A stretch of DNA of 64,000 nt from positions 124,001 to 188,000 of the forward strand of contig JAGSHD010000004.1 in assembly GCA_023954715.1 (NCBI GenBank). Direction: 5' to 3'. Below are positions 17,881-28,188 of this stretch, piece by piece. A program made the position numbers and the translations under genes. Position 1 is the first letter of the stretch; every line of letters begins with the position of its first letter. Source of the DNA: Candidatus Cloacimonadota bacterium (GTDB taxonomy: Bacteria; Muiribacteriota; UBA6191). The notes under the pieces were generated by a model. That model ran no database searches and was not told the DNA's origin. It saw nothing but the letters and a program-made list of their open reading frames with translations.

Positions 17881-19059
17881 TCAACTTTCTCCTTTAATAG
17901 TTTTAAGTTTTTTATAATAGTCTTTGGCTATACTATCCCAATCAAACTTTTCAAGCACTAATGCTTTACCATTATTACCCATTTCAACTAAATCATTATC
18001 AAAAATCGTTAGCATGGCCTTTGATGTTTCTTCCACCGAATTCTCAACCCATTTCCCACAATTGTAATCTTCTGCAATCTTCCATGGAGTTTTTTTAGAT
18101 GCGACAATTGGAGTACCAGCAGCTAATGCCTCTGCATAAACGATTCCAAAATTTTCATTATGTGATGAAAGAACAAAAAGGTCTGCACACGCCAAAAAGT
18201 CTACTTTATCTTGCCCAGATATACTTCCTGGAAAAAAAACAGAAGAAGAAACGCCCAGATCATTTGAAATCTTTTTAAGCTCTTCGAGTATTCCGCCATC
18301 AGGCCCAGCTATAACTAGTACAGCATCAATTTTTTCTTCTTTAAATTTGGCGAAAGATTTGACTAGAATATCCAAGCCTTTTTTTTCATGGAGTCTACCC
18401 ATGCTCACTATTATATGATCACAAGACTCTACATTTTTCGTATATTTTTGTAAAAATTTATCGCGCGTCAAAGTCACATCATTTTCGTATTCTGAGACGT
18501 TGATACCATTAGGAAGAATAAAGATTTTACTTTCATCCAATTTAAACAAATCTAGGATCTCACCTTTCTCTTGCTCACATGTGGCATGCCAAAAAACATT
18601 TGAAATCAAAGGTTTCATCAAAATATGAACCCAAACATATTTAAAGGAGCTCCTACCTAACTGTAAACACTCTTTCCCTAATGAACCTCTTGGAGTCAAG
18701 ATACATTTTTTTCCCATTAGCTTTACTATCAATAGTGCCAACAAAGTCGACATGGAAAAAATGCTCTGTACATTCACTATGTCAGCAAATTTAAAATCTT
18801 TGAACATACTTTTGATCATTGGAATTGAAAGGACATTTAAGAATGTGTCATTGTAATATTTTACATTTAGATCTTTCTCCATCTCGACCGGTTCATTAAT
18901 ATCTATCTTTAGTCTTTTGTCGCCATTAGCATTAGTCGTAGATACCAATACTGTAGCTCCCAATAAACATATTGGTTTTAAAAGGTTTAGTACAGAAAAA
19001 ATTGGACCACCATAAACAACAGCTGGAAAAAAAGAAGGAACGACAACGACTAACTTCAA
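17881..19059 (-). CDS. Family 4 glycosyltransferase
   Basis: The 392-residue GT-B enzyme has an N-terminal domain beginning VVVVPSFFPAVVYGGP with a glycine loop. Its C-terminal domain contains SMGRLHEKKGLDILVKSF and HENFGIVYAEALAAGTPIV, the donor-binding E(x7)E motif of family 4. It probably extends the repeat unit at the cytoplasmic membrane. It is followed without a gap by the WaaE-like gene and lies 40 bases downstream of the Wzy-like gene, suggesting one minus-strand transcript for the three. Confidence 0.9.
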   Translation of the reverse strand: MKLVVVVPSFFPAVVYGGPIFSVLNLLKPICLLGATVLVSTTNANGDKRLKIDINEPVEMEKDLNVKYYNDTFLNVLSIPMIKSMFKDFKFADIVNVQSIFSMSTLLALLIVKLMGKKCILTPRGSLGKECLQLGRSSFKYVWVHILMKPLISNVFWHATCEQEKGEILDLFKLDESKIFILPNGINVSEYENDVTLTRDKFLQKYTKNVESCDHIIVSMGRLHEKKGLDILVKSFAKFKEEKIDAVLVIAGPDGGILEELKKISNDLGVSSSVFFPGSISGQDKVDFLACADLFVLSSHNENFGIVYAEALAAGTPIVASKKTPWKIAEDYNCGKWVENSVEETSKAMLTIFDNDLVEMGNNGKALVLEKFDWDSIAKDYYKKLKTIKGES

Positions 19060-19099
19060 AATAAAATCTCCTTAGAATATAGTTAATGAGAGGGACTAA

Positions 19100-20365
19100 C
19101 TATTCAGTCTTCTTCTCTAATAATAAACTATTGAGCCTTAGAAAAAAACCTAATGAAAAATATAATGCCACTTTATTACCTGTAATGAACAAGCCTAAAA
19201 AGAAACAGTTAAATAAAAAGCTTGAAATCACTAACAAGTCAGTATCTTTACACTCTGCGGCAAGCCTCTGTTTTTGCTTAACTACAAAAGTGCAAGCAAG
19301 TAGCATTAGTAATACACCATAGTTGCAAATAAAGCCCAAAACAGCAACGTTTGAATCAATATTAAAGTTGGTCCCTGCATATTTGATTAACCAACTAGAG
19401 TACTCCATGTAATCATTTGCATAAAAGGTGAGCAGCCCATACCCAAATCCGAAAAAGATGCAAATTTTATTACCTATCAGGGCCAAGACAGGCAATAAAA
19501 TTAGATCATCCATACTATAGAGCAAAGTATTAAAGTCTAAATTTGAAAAAGCGATCAAGACACTTAAATTTCTACTAAAAAACAACTCGGGTTGAGAGAA
19601 AACCATATATCCCAAGTAAAGCCCTGCACAACAAATAAAAGCTTTAAAATAATAATTTACCCTACTTATTAAAAAATGAATACTCAATAATATTACAACG
19701 CCTAGTATTCCATTTCCTGACTCCGCTCGTACAAAACAAAACAAGGATAGTGCACCCCATATCACAAAAGACGATAAAGAGATTTTTTCATACATGTACA
19801 TATATAGAAAAAAGCTTAAGGCTACAATCGCAAAAACTGCGAAAGTTTTAGGCTCACCAATAAAACTATTTGGCCTAATACCATAATTAGCTGAAGGAGC
19901 AATGATTGATCGATTTATTGCAAGACCCCAGTATGGTAGCCCTCCCGAATGAAAAGCAATAAACTGATAAACCCCTGCACCTATCAACAATCTCATTAAA
20001 AAGTATTGCAATTTTAAATACTGTTCTGTCTTTATATAATTTAAAAAAGCGAATCCAAGATATATTTCTAAAACTCCTAATAAAAACCGAAATGATTGTA
20101 TGACCAATCGTTTTACTAGAGACGGGAAAGGCACACCTTTCTCCACTAATAAATATAAGCTAGAAAGATTGGTTATTAAAAATATAATCAATAAAAAAGG
20201 AAAAATTACACTACGAAAATCACGATCTGAAACTACTCTTTTTAACCCCACGGCAGTAATAACCATCAAACAAACGTCTTTAGGATAGGCACTCATGATA
20301 ATTAAGCTAAAGCGAAAATAATTGAAGTTAAAGCAATACAAATATAATAATAACAAAAACCTCAT
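19100..20365 (-). CDS. Polytopic membrane protein, possible Wzy-type polysaccharide polymerase
   Basis: The 421-residue product is highly hydrophobic, with roughly ten to twelve transmembrane segments and a larger polar loop in the second half, as in Wzy and O-antigen ligase-like proteins. No specific motif identifies it; such polymerases diverge quickly. The position among glycosyltransferases, with Wzx and Wzc elsewhere in the locus, supports a polymerase role. The start ATG has AGGAG a few bases upstream. Its leader carries a long perfect hairpin (20386-20431). Confidence 0.6.
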   Translation of the reverse strand: MRFLLLLYLYCFNFNYFRFSLIIMSAYPKDVCLMVITAVGLKRVVSDRDFRSVIFPFLLIIFLITNLSSLYLLVEKGVPFPSLVKRLVIQSFRFLLGVLEIYLGFAFLNYIKTEQYLKLQYFLMRLLIGAGVYQFIAFHSGGLPYWGLAINRSIIAPSANYGIRPNSFIGEPKTFAVFAIVALSFFLYMYMYEKISLSSFVIWGALSLFCFVRAESGNGILGVVILLSIHFLISRVNYYFKAFICCAGLYLGYMVFSQPELFFSRNLSVLIAFSNLDFNTLLYSMDDLILLPVLALIGNKICIFFGFGYGLLTFYANDYMEYSSWLIKYAGTNFNIDSNVAVLGFICNYGVLLMLLACTFVVKQKQRLAAECKDTDLLVISSFLFNCFFLGLFITGNKVALYFSLGFFLRLNSLLLEKKTE

Positions 20366-20385
20366 AAGCTCCTAGCTCTACAATC

Positions 20386-20431
20386 AAAGCAGAGACTGAA
20401 AAACTTTCAAAAGATTTTCAGTCTCTGCTTT
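20386..20431. repeat. Perfect 17-bp hairpin in a divergent intergenic region
   Basis: AAAGCAGAGACTGAAAA (20386-20402) pairs perfectly with its complement at 20415-20431 around a 12-base loop. It lies between the starts of two divergent genes, so it cannot terminate either. It is 21 bases upstream of the Wzy-like start on the minus strand and lacks a strong T tract on both strands. It may be a leader or attenuator structure, or part of an unannotated small RNA. The rest of 20366-20619 shows nothing else I can support. Confidence 0.6.
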
Positions 20432-20619
20432 AATCCTTTTACCTTATCTTAAAGGTATATATACCCTATAATGAATCTACTAAAAAAATCATTCATATAG
20501 TTATCAAAATAAAATCTATCCAATTTTAATGTAATATTTTTTGAAGTACTTTGCAGTATTAAAAGAGTAACAAATAAGATATAATTTCGAAAGTAAAACT
20601 AAAACTTTAGGAAGGTTGT

Positions 20620-21669
20620 ATGAAAATACTATTTCTCGGATCTTATAGTGGATTATTTACCGATCTACACCAAGGATTAAAAGAACTCGGCCATGAACCG
20701 TTTATAGTACACATTGGAAGCAATTGGCAAAATCATGGCGCTGACTTGGTCTTTGACAATTCAGAAAAGGGAGTCAAAAAAATCTTTAAGGTGCTTGAGG
20801 AATATAGATTTTGCAGTTCTCTACATAAATTTGACAAAGTAATCTTACAAAATCCTTTTTTATTTAGCAGACAGTTTTATATTAACGACATTCTCATAAA
20901 CAGAGTACTTCGCTCCAATGAAAACTGTTACTTATCTGCTGCTGGGACAGACTCATTCTCTTGGCTTAGTTATCATCAATTAAAGTACCACCCCTACCAA
21001 GATCTCATTGATAATAACGATGACCATAATTTCTATAAATCTTCAAAAGCATATAAATGGAATAAATCTCTCGCATCTAAGGTCAAAAAAATAATACCAA
21101 TTAGCATAGAATATACACTGGGATATCAACAGTTTAATAATCTACATGCCACTATCCCTATTCCAGTAAATCTTTCAAAGTATGATTTTCATGGCAATAT
21201 GGCTAAAGATAAAATAGTTGTTTTTCATGGAGTCACCCGCAAAGGCTTCAAAGGAACTAACTATATTAGTAAAGCTTTTGAAAACCTTACTCAAAAATAT
21301 CCAAATGACTTTGAATTTATTATGGCTGGTAATATGCCAATCGATGAATATAAAAAGGCTTTAAAAAGAAGTCACATTATCGTTGACCAATGCAACTCAC
21401 ACGGGTATGGTGTTAATGCAGCAATATCTTTAGCTCTAGGAAAAATTGTACTTTCTGGCTCTGAACCAGAAGCTATCAAAGAACTAAACGCGGACTCATG
21501 TCCTATATTCAATATTACACCAAATGTCCAACAAATCGAAGACACCCTTTTGAAAGTTTTAGACCTCAAATCCTCATTTGATGATTTAGGAATACAAGGC
21601 AGAGAGTATATTAAAAAATATCATGATCATATGACTATTACCAAAAAATATCTAGATGCATTATCCTAA
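20620..21669 (+). CDS. Glycosyltransferase-like protein (GT-B fold)
   Basis: The 349-residue protein begins MKILFLGSYSGLFTDLHQGL, the usual start of a GT-B enzyme. Its C-terminal half has VVFHGVTRKGFKGTNYISKAF and a segment from SHIIVDQCNSHGYGVNAAIS to LALGKIVLSGSEPEA, corresponding to the family 4 donor-binding region. The usual second Glu motif is altered, so it may belong to a divergent family. AGGAAGG lies just before the ATG. It stands alone on the plus strand and ends 4 bases into the convergent FemAB/GNAT-like gene. Confidence 0.75.
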   Translation: MKILFLGSYSGLFTDLHQGLKELGHEPFIVHIGSNWQNHGADLVFDNSEKGVKKIFKVLEEYRFCSSLHKFDKVILQNPFLFSRQFYINDILINRVLRSNENCYLSAAGTDSFSWLSYHQLKYHPYQDLIDNNDDHNFYKSSKAYKWNKSLASKVKKIIPISIEYTLGYQQFNNLHATIPIPVNLSKYDFHGNMAKDKIVVFHGVTRKGFKGTNYISKAFENLTQKYPNDFEFIMAGNMPIDEYKKALKRSHIIVDQCNSHGYGVNAAISLALGKIVLSGSEPEAIKELNADSCPIFNITPNVQQIEDTLLKVLDLKSSFDDLGIQGREYIKKYHDHMTITKKYLDALS

Positions 21670-22598
21670 GCTATTTCAATTTGATATACATCGTGCATAA
21701 CTGCTCTAGCTCCGAAGCTCTCTTTTTGAGAAATCAAACCTTCATTTAAATAATGACCATTATCTTCATTTGATATTCCAAAGTCAAAGTACTCTTTATC
21801 TACATAGATTTCGTTGATCAACTTATCTAAAATAAAATCTAATGCTCCCACTTTCTTACCATAAATGGACGTCGCTAGATATTGAGTATGCGCAATTTTC
21901 TTATTTTCATATATTACTGTACCAGCGAGAATTTCACTATCAGACTTTGCAACATATAACTTTATATTTTCAGGAAATAGTTTCTGCAGTCTTTGAATCT
22001 CTTCAATACTATGTACAGCTTTAGTATCATATTTTTCCAGAACAGAGTTTAGTAACTTCCAATACTCTTCATAATTATCTGATCTACTAAAAGTTAAACC
22101 AGCCTTATTGGCCTTTTTTATATATTTTTTGCGAATACTTGAATACTTCAATCTATTTTGTAAGTTTATAGTAGTAGTTACATCTCTTCTCACTAAAGAT
22201 GCTTCGTTTCGAAATAATGAATATCGATCTTCTTCTGATGGATTTATGCAATATATATAAGGTATACATTTATATATCAATTTCTTTATCTTTAAATCAG
22301 CTAATCTACTTAACAGCAATTCAAAAATCTCTAACATCAGTACAACTGTCATACTAGAGTCAACAATAAAGCCACCGAAAGTCAAACCCTGATGAGTATA
22401 CAAAGTTTCTTCTGTTACATTGGCTGGTAGTACAGCCCTTAATTTGTCATTATCATATACCATAAAAGAATGATCTTGAAACCTATCCTTATGATAGTCC
22501 ATATAATCTCTATTATAAAAAAAATGTCCATTTTTTGAGGATTCTACAAAAGTATCCCACTGTTCCTTTTTATCGCAACTATATCTTACTAAAATCAC
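21666..22598 (-). CDS. FemAB/GNAT-like acyltransferase
   Basis: The 310-residue protein has the double-GNAT look of FemAB-like proteins: an N-terminal half with WDTFVESSKNGHFFYNRDYM, and a C-terminal half with IRKKYIKKANKAGL, LYVAKSDSEILAGTVIYENK and FDFGISNEDNGHYLNEGL. The FDFG motif and the following helix are common in the FemAB/LPG-associated group. It is the last gene of the deoxyamino-sugar operon and overlaps the formyltransferase by four bases (ATGA). It might acylate an amino sugar or a glycan, but substrate and acyl donor are unknown. Confidence 0.65.
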   Translation of the reverse strand: MILVRYSCDKKEQWDTFVESSKNGHFFYNRDYMDYHKDRFQDHSFMVYDNDKLRAVLPANVTEETLYTHQGLTFGGFIVDSSMTVVLMLEIFELLLSRLADLKIKKLIYKCIPYIYCINPSEEDRYSLFRNEASLVRRDVTTTINLQNRLKYSSIRKKYIKKANKAGLTFSRSDNYEEYWKLLNSVLEKYDTKAVHSIEEIQRLQKLFPENIKLYVAKSDSEILAGTVIYENKKIAHTQYLATSIYGKKVGALDFILDKLINEIYVDKEYFDFGISNEDNGHYLNEGLISQKESFGARAVMHDVYQIEIA

Positions 22599-23431
22599 AG
22601 TCTTTGACCAATAAAAAGTAAATCTGCAGCTTTATGACGCTCTTGTGTTTTTCGACGTATTAAACTGTTTACAATCAATATTCCCTCACGAGTTTTGATA
22701 AACACCTCATCTCCTTCGATATTTACTACTCGTCCGAGATGCATAAAGTATTCTACTCGTTTAAACTTATACCCATCTATCTCATAAAGCTTATTTTTTA
22801 TTCTCAGCATAGGCAAGGGATAAGGCCTTACTAAAACCCGAAAGAGTCGATGAATCATTGCTTCACTAGAATCAAAGTCAATCACACAGTCAGAGTAGTT
22901 TCTTCTTGTTACCCACGTTGCTAAAGAACGATCTTGTTTGATTGGTGTAATCTTCTTTAAAGTAAAATCTTTCACCACTCTACCTAAATTATTTCTTATA
23001 TAAGCATCAAACAAAGACATAGCTTCATTGGATGTCTGATTTTCATAGGTGAATTTATATTGCTCTAAGATGTCACCATCGTCTATAAACTCGTTCATAA
23101 GGTGTATAGTAAATCCTAACTCTTTTTCAAAGTTCAACATAGACCATACTAAACCATGACTTCCTCTATATTTTGGCAACAATGCAGGATGATTGTTTAT
23201 AATTGTTTTGGTTTCCAAGGTTTCTTTAGAAATTATTGTGTTGTACCCCATACATACCACTAGACTAGTAGGGGAATCTCTAAAGTCTTCTATAAAAGTA
23301 TCTTTCTCTCTAACCAAATCTCGTACATCCTCATCTTCAGAACATAGCTCTACAATACTAAAATACTCCTGTAAAGACTTTAATGCTGAGCATGCCATCG
23401 GGCCACCGCCGGCTAAAATTACCCTATCCAT
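22595..23431 (-). CDS. Sugar N-formyltransferase
   Basis: The 278-residue product has the formyltransferase core with catalytic residues in NNHPALLPKYRGSHG (Asn and His) and FIDDGDILEQ (Asp), using N10-formyltetrahydrofolate. A smaller C-terminal domain follows, from about residue 190. It is shorter than methionyl-tRNA formyltransferase and lies among dTDP-sugar genes, so the likely substrate is a dTDP-3-amino-3,6-dideoxyhexose, giving an N-formyl sugar. It overlaps the ketoisomerase gene by eight bases. Confidence 0.85.
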   Translation of the reverse strand: MDRVILAGGGPMACSALKSLQEYFSIVELCSEDEDVRDLVREKDTFIEDFRDSPTSLVVCMGYNTIISKETLETKTIINNHPALLPKYRGSHGLVWSMLNFEKELGFTIHLMNEFIDDGDILEQYKFTYENQTSNEAMSLFDAYIRNNLGRVVKDFTLKKITPIKQDRSLATWVTRRNYSDCVIDFDSSEAMIHRLFRVLVRPYPLPMLRIKNKLYEIDGYKFKRVEYFMHLGRVVNIEGDEVFIKTREGILIVNSLIRRKTQERHKAADLLFIGQRL

Positions 23432-23825
23432 TAGCTGCTTCCTTTATGAAACTATCATAATTACGAATATAATCACTTTCATCATAATGTTCACTAGCCA
23501 ATACAATCAAAACACAATCTTCAGAAAAGTCATACATTTCATGCCAAATCATTGGATCAATCGCAAGTGCCTTTGGAGAAGCATCCAACTGAGCAATTTC
23601 TTTAACTTGCCCATCATCTAACTCTATTTTACAAGAACCACTTACGCACACCATAGCTTGTTTTAATTCTTTATGAGCATGAAACCCTCTTCGAATACCC
23701 GCTTTTGTATTAAAGATATAGTAAACTCTTTTCGTTTCAAACGGGATAGTTTTCGTGGACTCTATAGCTACCAATGACCCTCTATCATCACCTAACAATT
23801 GTAAATCATACCATTTTGTGATCAT
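23424..23825 (-). CDS. dTDP-4-keto-6-deoxyhexose 3,4-ketoisomerase (FdtA/QdtA-like cupin)
   Basis: The 133-residue single cupin domain has RVYYIFNTKAGIRRGFHAHK, with the conserved histidines of the FdtA/QdtA/WxcM group, then MVCVSGSCKIELDDG. These enzymes move the keto group from C4 to C3 of dTDP-4-keto-6-deoxyglucose, ready for amination. The ATG at 23825 is preferred: GGAG lies 8 bases upstream and the start overlaps the rmlB stop as ATGA. FdtA (galacto product) and QdtA (gluco product) cannot be told apart by eye. Confidence 0.88.
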   Translation of the reverse strand: MITKWYDLQLLGDDRGSLVAIESTKTIPFETKRVYYIFNTKAGIRRGFHAHKELKQAMVCVSGSCKIELDDGQVKEIAQLDASPKALAIDPMIWHEMYDFSEDCVLIVLASEHYDESDYIRNYDSFIKEAANG

Positions 23826-24832
23826 TGATACTTCTCCAAATACCAATCAATGGTTTTTAATATCCCTGTTTCAAAGTTTTCTTGAGCTTTCCAAGATAAA
23901 GTTGTTTCAATTTTAGTAGCATCAATTGCATATCTTTTATCATGCCCTGCTCTATCATTTACATATTTTATCTGATCTTTAAAACTGCCGCTTTTATCAG
24001 GAAACTTACTATCTAAAATTTCACAAATCTGATTTACAATGTGATTATTTTCTCTTTCATTTCTTCCGCCAATATTATAAGTTTCTCCAGGAAGCCCATT
24101 GTCAAAACTTAATGCTATTCCTTTACAATGATCTATAACATACAACCAATCTCGCACGTTCTTGCCATCTCCGTAAATGGGGATTGTTTTTCCTTCTAAA
24201 GCATTTTTTATAATAGTAGGAATTAATTTTTCATGGTGTTGCTTAGGGCCGTAGTTATTAGAACAGTTTGTAATGACAGTATTCAAACCATAAGTACGAT
24301 GATAGCTTCTTACAATCATATCTCCACTAGCCTTACTAGCACTATATGGAGAGTTTGGTGCATACGGTGTTTCTTCTGTAAACAGACCTTCTGCACCTAG
24401 CGATCCATAAACTTCATCTGTTGAAACTTGTAAAAATCTACAGTTTGCATACTTTTCTTTATATGAAAAAGGGCTATCCATCCAAAACTTATATGCCACA
24501 TCTATCAAAATAAAAGTCCCATTTACATTAGTCTCTATGAAGACTCCTGGACTTTCTATTGAATTATCAACATGAGATTCAGCAGCGAAGTGAAGCACTC
24601 CTGATATATCATATTTTTTAAACAGATCTTCAACTAAATCTCTATTGCAGATAGAACCTTCTACAAAAATATATCGATCGTTATTTTCTACTTCACTCAA
24701 GTTTTTTAAATCTCCAGCATAAGTTAATAAATCTAAGTTAATTAATCTTACATCTTTATTAGCTTCTAAAAAGTATGGTACAAAGTTACTGCCAATAAAC
24801 CCTGCTCCACCTGTTATTAATATATTTCTCAT
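23822..24832 (-). CDS. rmlB: dTDP-glucose 4,6-dehydratase
   Basis: The 336-residue extended SDR has [10 protein letters not shown] for NAD, the active-site segment [10 protein letters not shown] and YSASKASGD with the catalytic Tyr and Lys. [14 protein letters not shown] and [12 protein letters not shown] are typical RmlB segments. It converts dTDP-glucose to dTDP-4-keto-6-deoxyglucose. It overlaps rmlA and the ketoisomerase gene by four bases each. No rmlC or rmlD accompanies it, so the product probably feeds the 3-amino sugar branch and not rhamnose. Confidence 0.96.
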   Translation of the reverse strand: MRNILITGGAGFIGSNFVPYFLEANKDVRLINLDLLTYAGDLKNLSEVENNDRYIFVEGSICNRDLVEDLFKKYDISGVLHFAAESHVDNSIESPGVFIETNVNGTFILIDVAYKFWMDSPFSYKEKYANCRFLQVSTDEVYGSLGAEGLFTEETPYAPNSPYSASKASGDMIVRSYHRTYGLNTVITNCSNNYGPKQHHEKLIPTIIKNALEGKTIPIYGDGKNVRDWLYVIDHCKGIALSFDNGLPGETYNIGGRNERENNHIVNQICEILDSKFPDKSGSFKDQIKYVNDRAGHDKRYAIDATKIETTLSWKAQENFETGILKTIDWYLEKYQ

Positions 24833-25695
24833 TCTTCCACCAATTCGATTAAATATCTACCATAACCATTTTTCTCTAAAGGCTTTGCTATCTTTAATAC
24901 ATCTTCTTTGTTTATCCAACCATTATTAAATGCAATTTCTTCTAAACAAGCTATTTTATATCCCTGTCTCCGCTCAATTGTTTCAACAAATTGTCCAGCT
25001 TCAAGTAAACTTTCATGAGTACCAGTATCTAACCAAGCAAACCCTCTACCCAATTGTATAACATTTAACTGCTTTCTATTCAGATATACTTCATTGACAG
25101 TTGTTATCTCCAACTCTCCTCTAGCGGAGGGCTTAATCGACTTAGCTACCTCTACAACAGAGTTATCGTAGAAATAAAGTCCGGTCACCGCTATATTAGA
25201 TTTAGGTGAAGAAGGCTTCTCTTCAATTGATAGCGCCATATTATTTTCATCTACCTCAACTACACCAAATCTTTCTGGATCAACAACTTTATATCCAAAA
25301 ACACTTGCACCTGATTTTTGTTGGACTGCTTCTTTCAAAAGCGGAGTAAATCCTTGCCCATAAAAAACATTGTCACCTAAAATCAAACATACAGACTCAT
25401 CACCTATGAACTTCTCACCAATAATAAATGCCTCTGCCAATCCGTTCGGCTGATCTTGAATTGCATACTCCAAAGAGACCCCCCACTGGCTTCCATCCTT
25501 TAAGAGTTCTTCGAACTTTGATATATCTTGGGGAGTTGAAATAATTAATATTTCACTTATTCCTGCCAACATTAATACTGAAAGCGGATAGTAAATCATC
25601 GGCTTGTCATAAATTGGTAGTAGCTGTTTGCTAATAATTTGAGTTGTAGGGTATAAACGAGTACCACTACCACCAGCTAAAATAATTGCTTTCAT
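24829..25695 (-). CDS. rmlA: Glucose-1-phosphate thymidylyltransferase
   Basis: The 288-residue protein begins [18 protein letters not shown], the nucleotidyltransferase loop, and contains [20 protein letters not shown] and [10 protein letters not shown] with the metal-binding Asp, plus the C-terminal [14 protein letters not shown] segment. It makes dTDP-glucose from glucose-1-phosphate and dTTP, the entry to the deoxysugar route. It starts 30 bases after the flippase gene stop. Confidence 0.97.
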   Translation of the reverse strand: MKAIILAGGSGTRLYPTTQIISKQLLPIYDKPMIYYPLSVLMLAGISEILIISTPQDISKFEELLKDGSQWGVSLEYAIQDQPNGLAEAFIIGEKFIGDESVCLILGDNVFYGQGFTPLLKEAVQQKSGASVFGYKVVDPERFGVVEVDENNMALSIEEKPSSPKSNIAVTGLYFYDNSVVEVAKSIKPSARGELEITTVNEVYLNRKQLNVIQLGRGFAWLDTGTHESLLEAGQFVETIERRQGYKIACLEEIAFNNGWINKEDVLKIAKPLEKNGYGRYLIELVEE

Positions 25696-25725
25696 AATTC
25701 TCCTAGTACATCTAAAGTCTTAAGC

Positions 25726-27000
25726 TTATAGGTCATGCTTGTTTCTTTTGGAGCTTGTGACTAAAATCTCACGGAACAAATATACATTAAAGATAATATA
25801 GATAAAGTTATTCACTGCATAAGCATATACCAAACCTCTTAGCCCTACGTATTGTATCAAAATAACAGATAAAAAAACCAACAATAGGTTAAAAAAGATT
25901 TCTGAATAAATAAATGTTTTAGTCATGGCTTTTGAAACCATAAGATACCCTAGTAAGACCGCAAAGATTCTTAGAACATCCCCGATCAATTGAGGTAAAA
26001 ACAAAGACTCCATAGGCATAAAAGCTTTGGTAAATAATAATACTATTAACCAATTACGAAACAAGTAGACACCACACGAAAGAACTATAACGACGGGCAT
26101 TATCATTTTCATGCCATAGAAGATCTCTTTTCTTAAATCGTCATTCGATTGTAAACTCGATAGTTTTGGTAAATAGTACACACTTAGTGTAGTTGTAATC
26201 AACATTAAATAGGCTCCTGACAATCTCAGTAACGCCTGCCAATATCCTGCTTCTTGCCAACTTAAGTTGCTTCCAACATAGTTTCGCAGATATATCTGTG
26301 TAACGGGTACAACTATTGCCGTTGTTAATGCCATTAAACTAAACTTCGATAATTTTACAAAATAGCCTTTATCAAATGAACCTAAAAATTGAACTCCTTT
26401 AAACCAGTTTGCCCTAACAACAACAAAAATAGTTACAAAAAATACGATAGATTGACTAATAACTGAAGCTAACAATACACCTTTCAGAGCGTATTTATAA
26501 ACTAAGAAACTTGTTATTAATAGGCCTATAATACTCCCACTAATATTAACAAGGGAATACCTCTTAATGTCTTGTTCACCATTCAATATAGCAATCAATA
26601 AGGAGTTTAAAACAAACAATACGATACTAAACGAAAATACCTTAAATACGAATCCGTATTCAGCTGTTTTAAACAAATGATTCGATAAGAACGTAGACAA
26701 AGAAAACAAAAAAACTGCCGTGATAAGTGAGCAAACTAAGCTAATACGAAAAGCCGTACTAAATAGTTTAGTTTTTTCTTTTTCACACTCCCTAACTTCA
26801 GCACTATACTTAACTATTCCAGTACTGATTGCTCCTGAACCAAATGATAATATTATTGTTATAAAATTTTGAAACTGGCCAAAAAAAGCCAGGCCACTAG
26901 GGCCAACATAAATTGCTACTACCTTATTTAATGCGAAACCAGTAATGGTTCTTATAGCTGTTGCTATACCAGTATAAAATGTAGTGCTTAATAAATTCAT
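25726..27000 (-). CDS. wzx: Polysaccharide flippase (Wzx-like)
   Basis: The 424-residue polytopic protein has about twelve transmembrane segments and the PST/MOP flippase pattern: an early [19 protein letters not shown] loop and [10 protein letters not shown], typical of O-antigen translocases. It should flip the undecaprenyl-linked glycan unit across the inner membrane for the polymerase. Its start overlaps the stop of the aminotransferase gene by four bases (ATGA). Confidence 0.9.
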   Translation of the reverse strand: MNLLSTTFYTGIATAIRTITGFALNKVVAIYVGPSGLAFFGQFQNFITIILSFGSGAISTGIVKYSAEVRECEKEKTKLFSTAFRISLVCSLITAVFLFSLSTFLSNHLFKTAEYGFVFKVFSFSIVLFVLNSLLIAILNGEQDIKRYSLVNISGSIIGLLITSFLVYKYALKGVLLASVISQSIVFFVTIFVVVRANWFKGVQFLGSFDKGYFVKLSKFSLMALTTAIVVPVTQIYLRNYVGSNLSWQEAGYWQALLRLSGAYLMLITTTLSVYYLPKLSSLQSNDDLRKEIFYGMKMIMPVVIVLSCGVYLFRNWLIVLLFTKAFMPMESLFLPQLIGDVLRIFAVLLGYLMVSKAMTKTFIYSEIFFNLLLVFLSVILIQYVGLRGLVYAYAVNNFIYIIFNVYLFREILVTSSKRNKHDL

Positions 27001-28100
27001 AAATTATTAATACAATCTACTATGAATTTTGCATCTCTCATTTGCATAACAGGACTAATCGGCAAACTAAATATCTCGTTGTGTATTTGTTCAGAAAGAG
27101 GATATGAATGTTGACCCCATTCCTTATATGCCTTTTGATGGTGAGGAGCAATTGGATAATGTAACAGAGTCTGAATTCCACTTTTTAGCAACGCCTCTTG
27201 AATGATTTCACGAGTTCTTGATCGAACAACAAATAGATGCCAAGCAGACTTACAGCCATCTACAATTTTTGGAAGAGCTATTTTATCACTTCGTAATTCA
27301 CTTAAATAAAAGTTTGCTAGTTCTGTACGATGAGAGTTTTCACGATCTAAATATTGCAGTTTTACATTCAATATTGCTGCTTGTAATTCATCTAGCCTAC
27401 TATTTACTCCCTTATATTTATTCACATATTTCTTTTGAGAACCATAGTTGGAAATAGAGCGAATGACTTCAGCTAGCTCCGCAGCATTAGTCGTAACAGC
27501 ACCTCCATCGCCTAAAGCTCCTAAGTTTTTTCCTGGATAAAATGAAAAGCCTGCAGCATCTGATAAGCTCCCAACCTTGTGCCCTTCTAGCTCTGCTCCA
27601 TGAGCTTGTGCTGCATCTTCAATAACCTTCAAATTATGCTTTGTAGCGATACCTTTTATTTTCATCATTTCTGCTGGTTGTCCATACAAATGCACAGCCA
27701 TTATTGCCTTAGTTTTAGGAGTGATCAATCCTTCAATCAAATCAGGATTTAAATTATAGGTCTCGAGCCTAGGCTCAATCAATACAGGATTTAAATTGTT
27801 CTGAGTAATAGATAAAATAGAGGCTATATAAGTATTTGACGGTACTAATACCTCATCTCTATCATGCAAAACACCCAACTCTTTGTAGGCTCTAAAAATT
27901 AAACTTAAAGCATCAAGTCCATTACCAACACCGATACAAAAGTCTGTTCCACAATAATTTGCAAAGTTTTGTTCAAACCGCTCACATTCTTTTCCCCGAA
28001 TATACCAGCCAGAGTCTAAAACCCGAGTTATTGCCAATAAAATCTCATCTCTATACTGTCCATTTATGTGCTTTAAATCTAAGAATGGAATCTTCTTCAT
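26997..28100 (-). CDS. DegT/DnrJ/EryC1 sugar aminotransferase (FdtB/QdtB-like)
   Basis: The 367-residue PLP-dependent enzyme has the KKIPFLDLK start, GVGNGLDAL for phosphate binding, [10 protein letters not shown] and [17 protein letters not shown] with the catalytic lysine. In this operon it should aminate dTDP-3-keto-6-deoxyhexose at C3. The ATG at 28100 is preferred because AGGA is a few bases upstream and the protein then starts at the family's usual position; an upstream in-frame ATG at 28166 would extend into the terminator-like hairpin. It is the first gene of the amino-sugar operon. Confidence 0.93.
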   Translation of the reverse strand: MKKIPFLDLKHINGQYRDEILLAITRVLDSGWYIRGKECERFEQNFANYCGTDFCIGVGNGLDALSLIFRAYKELGVLHDRDEVLVPSNTYIASILSITQNNLNPVLIEPRLETYNLNPDLIEGLITPKTKAIMAVHLYGQPAEMMKIKGIATKHNLKVIEDAAQAHGAELEGHKVGSLSDAAGFSFYPGKNLGALGDGGAVTTNAAELAEVIRSISNYGSQKKYVNKYKGVNSRLDELQAAILNVKLQYLDRENSHRTELANFYLSELRSDKIALPKIVDGCKSAWHLFVVRSRTREIIQEALLKSGIQTLLHYPIAPHHQKAYKEWGQHSYPLSEQIHNEIFSLPISPVMQMRDAKFIVDCINNL

Positions 28101-28126
28101 AATAGTCCTATCACTGTTTATACAAA

Positions 28127-28154
28127 GAAAGCCTTCACAAAAGTGAAGACTTTC
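28127..28154 (-). terminator. Probable terminator after the split-protease operon
   Basis: GAAAGCCTTCAC and GTGAAGACTTTC form a 12-base stem with one mismatch around an AAAA loop. On the minus strand the stem is followed by a short interrupted T stretch (TTTGT). It lies between the stop of the Asp/His protease half and the aminotransferase start, so it probably separates two operons. Confidence 0.5.
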
Positions 28155-28188
28155 AATAAATATCATTTATATAATATAAGTATAATAT

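Noticed and set aside
20386..20431. Intrinsic terminator
   Set aside because: It lies upstream of the starts of both neighbouring genes and has no strong T tract on either strand.
22595..25695. dTDP-rhamnose synthesis
   Set aside because: rmlA and rmlB are present but no rmlC or rmlD; the ketoisomerase, aminotransferase and formyltransferase point to a 3-amino sugar.
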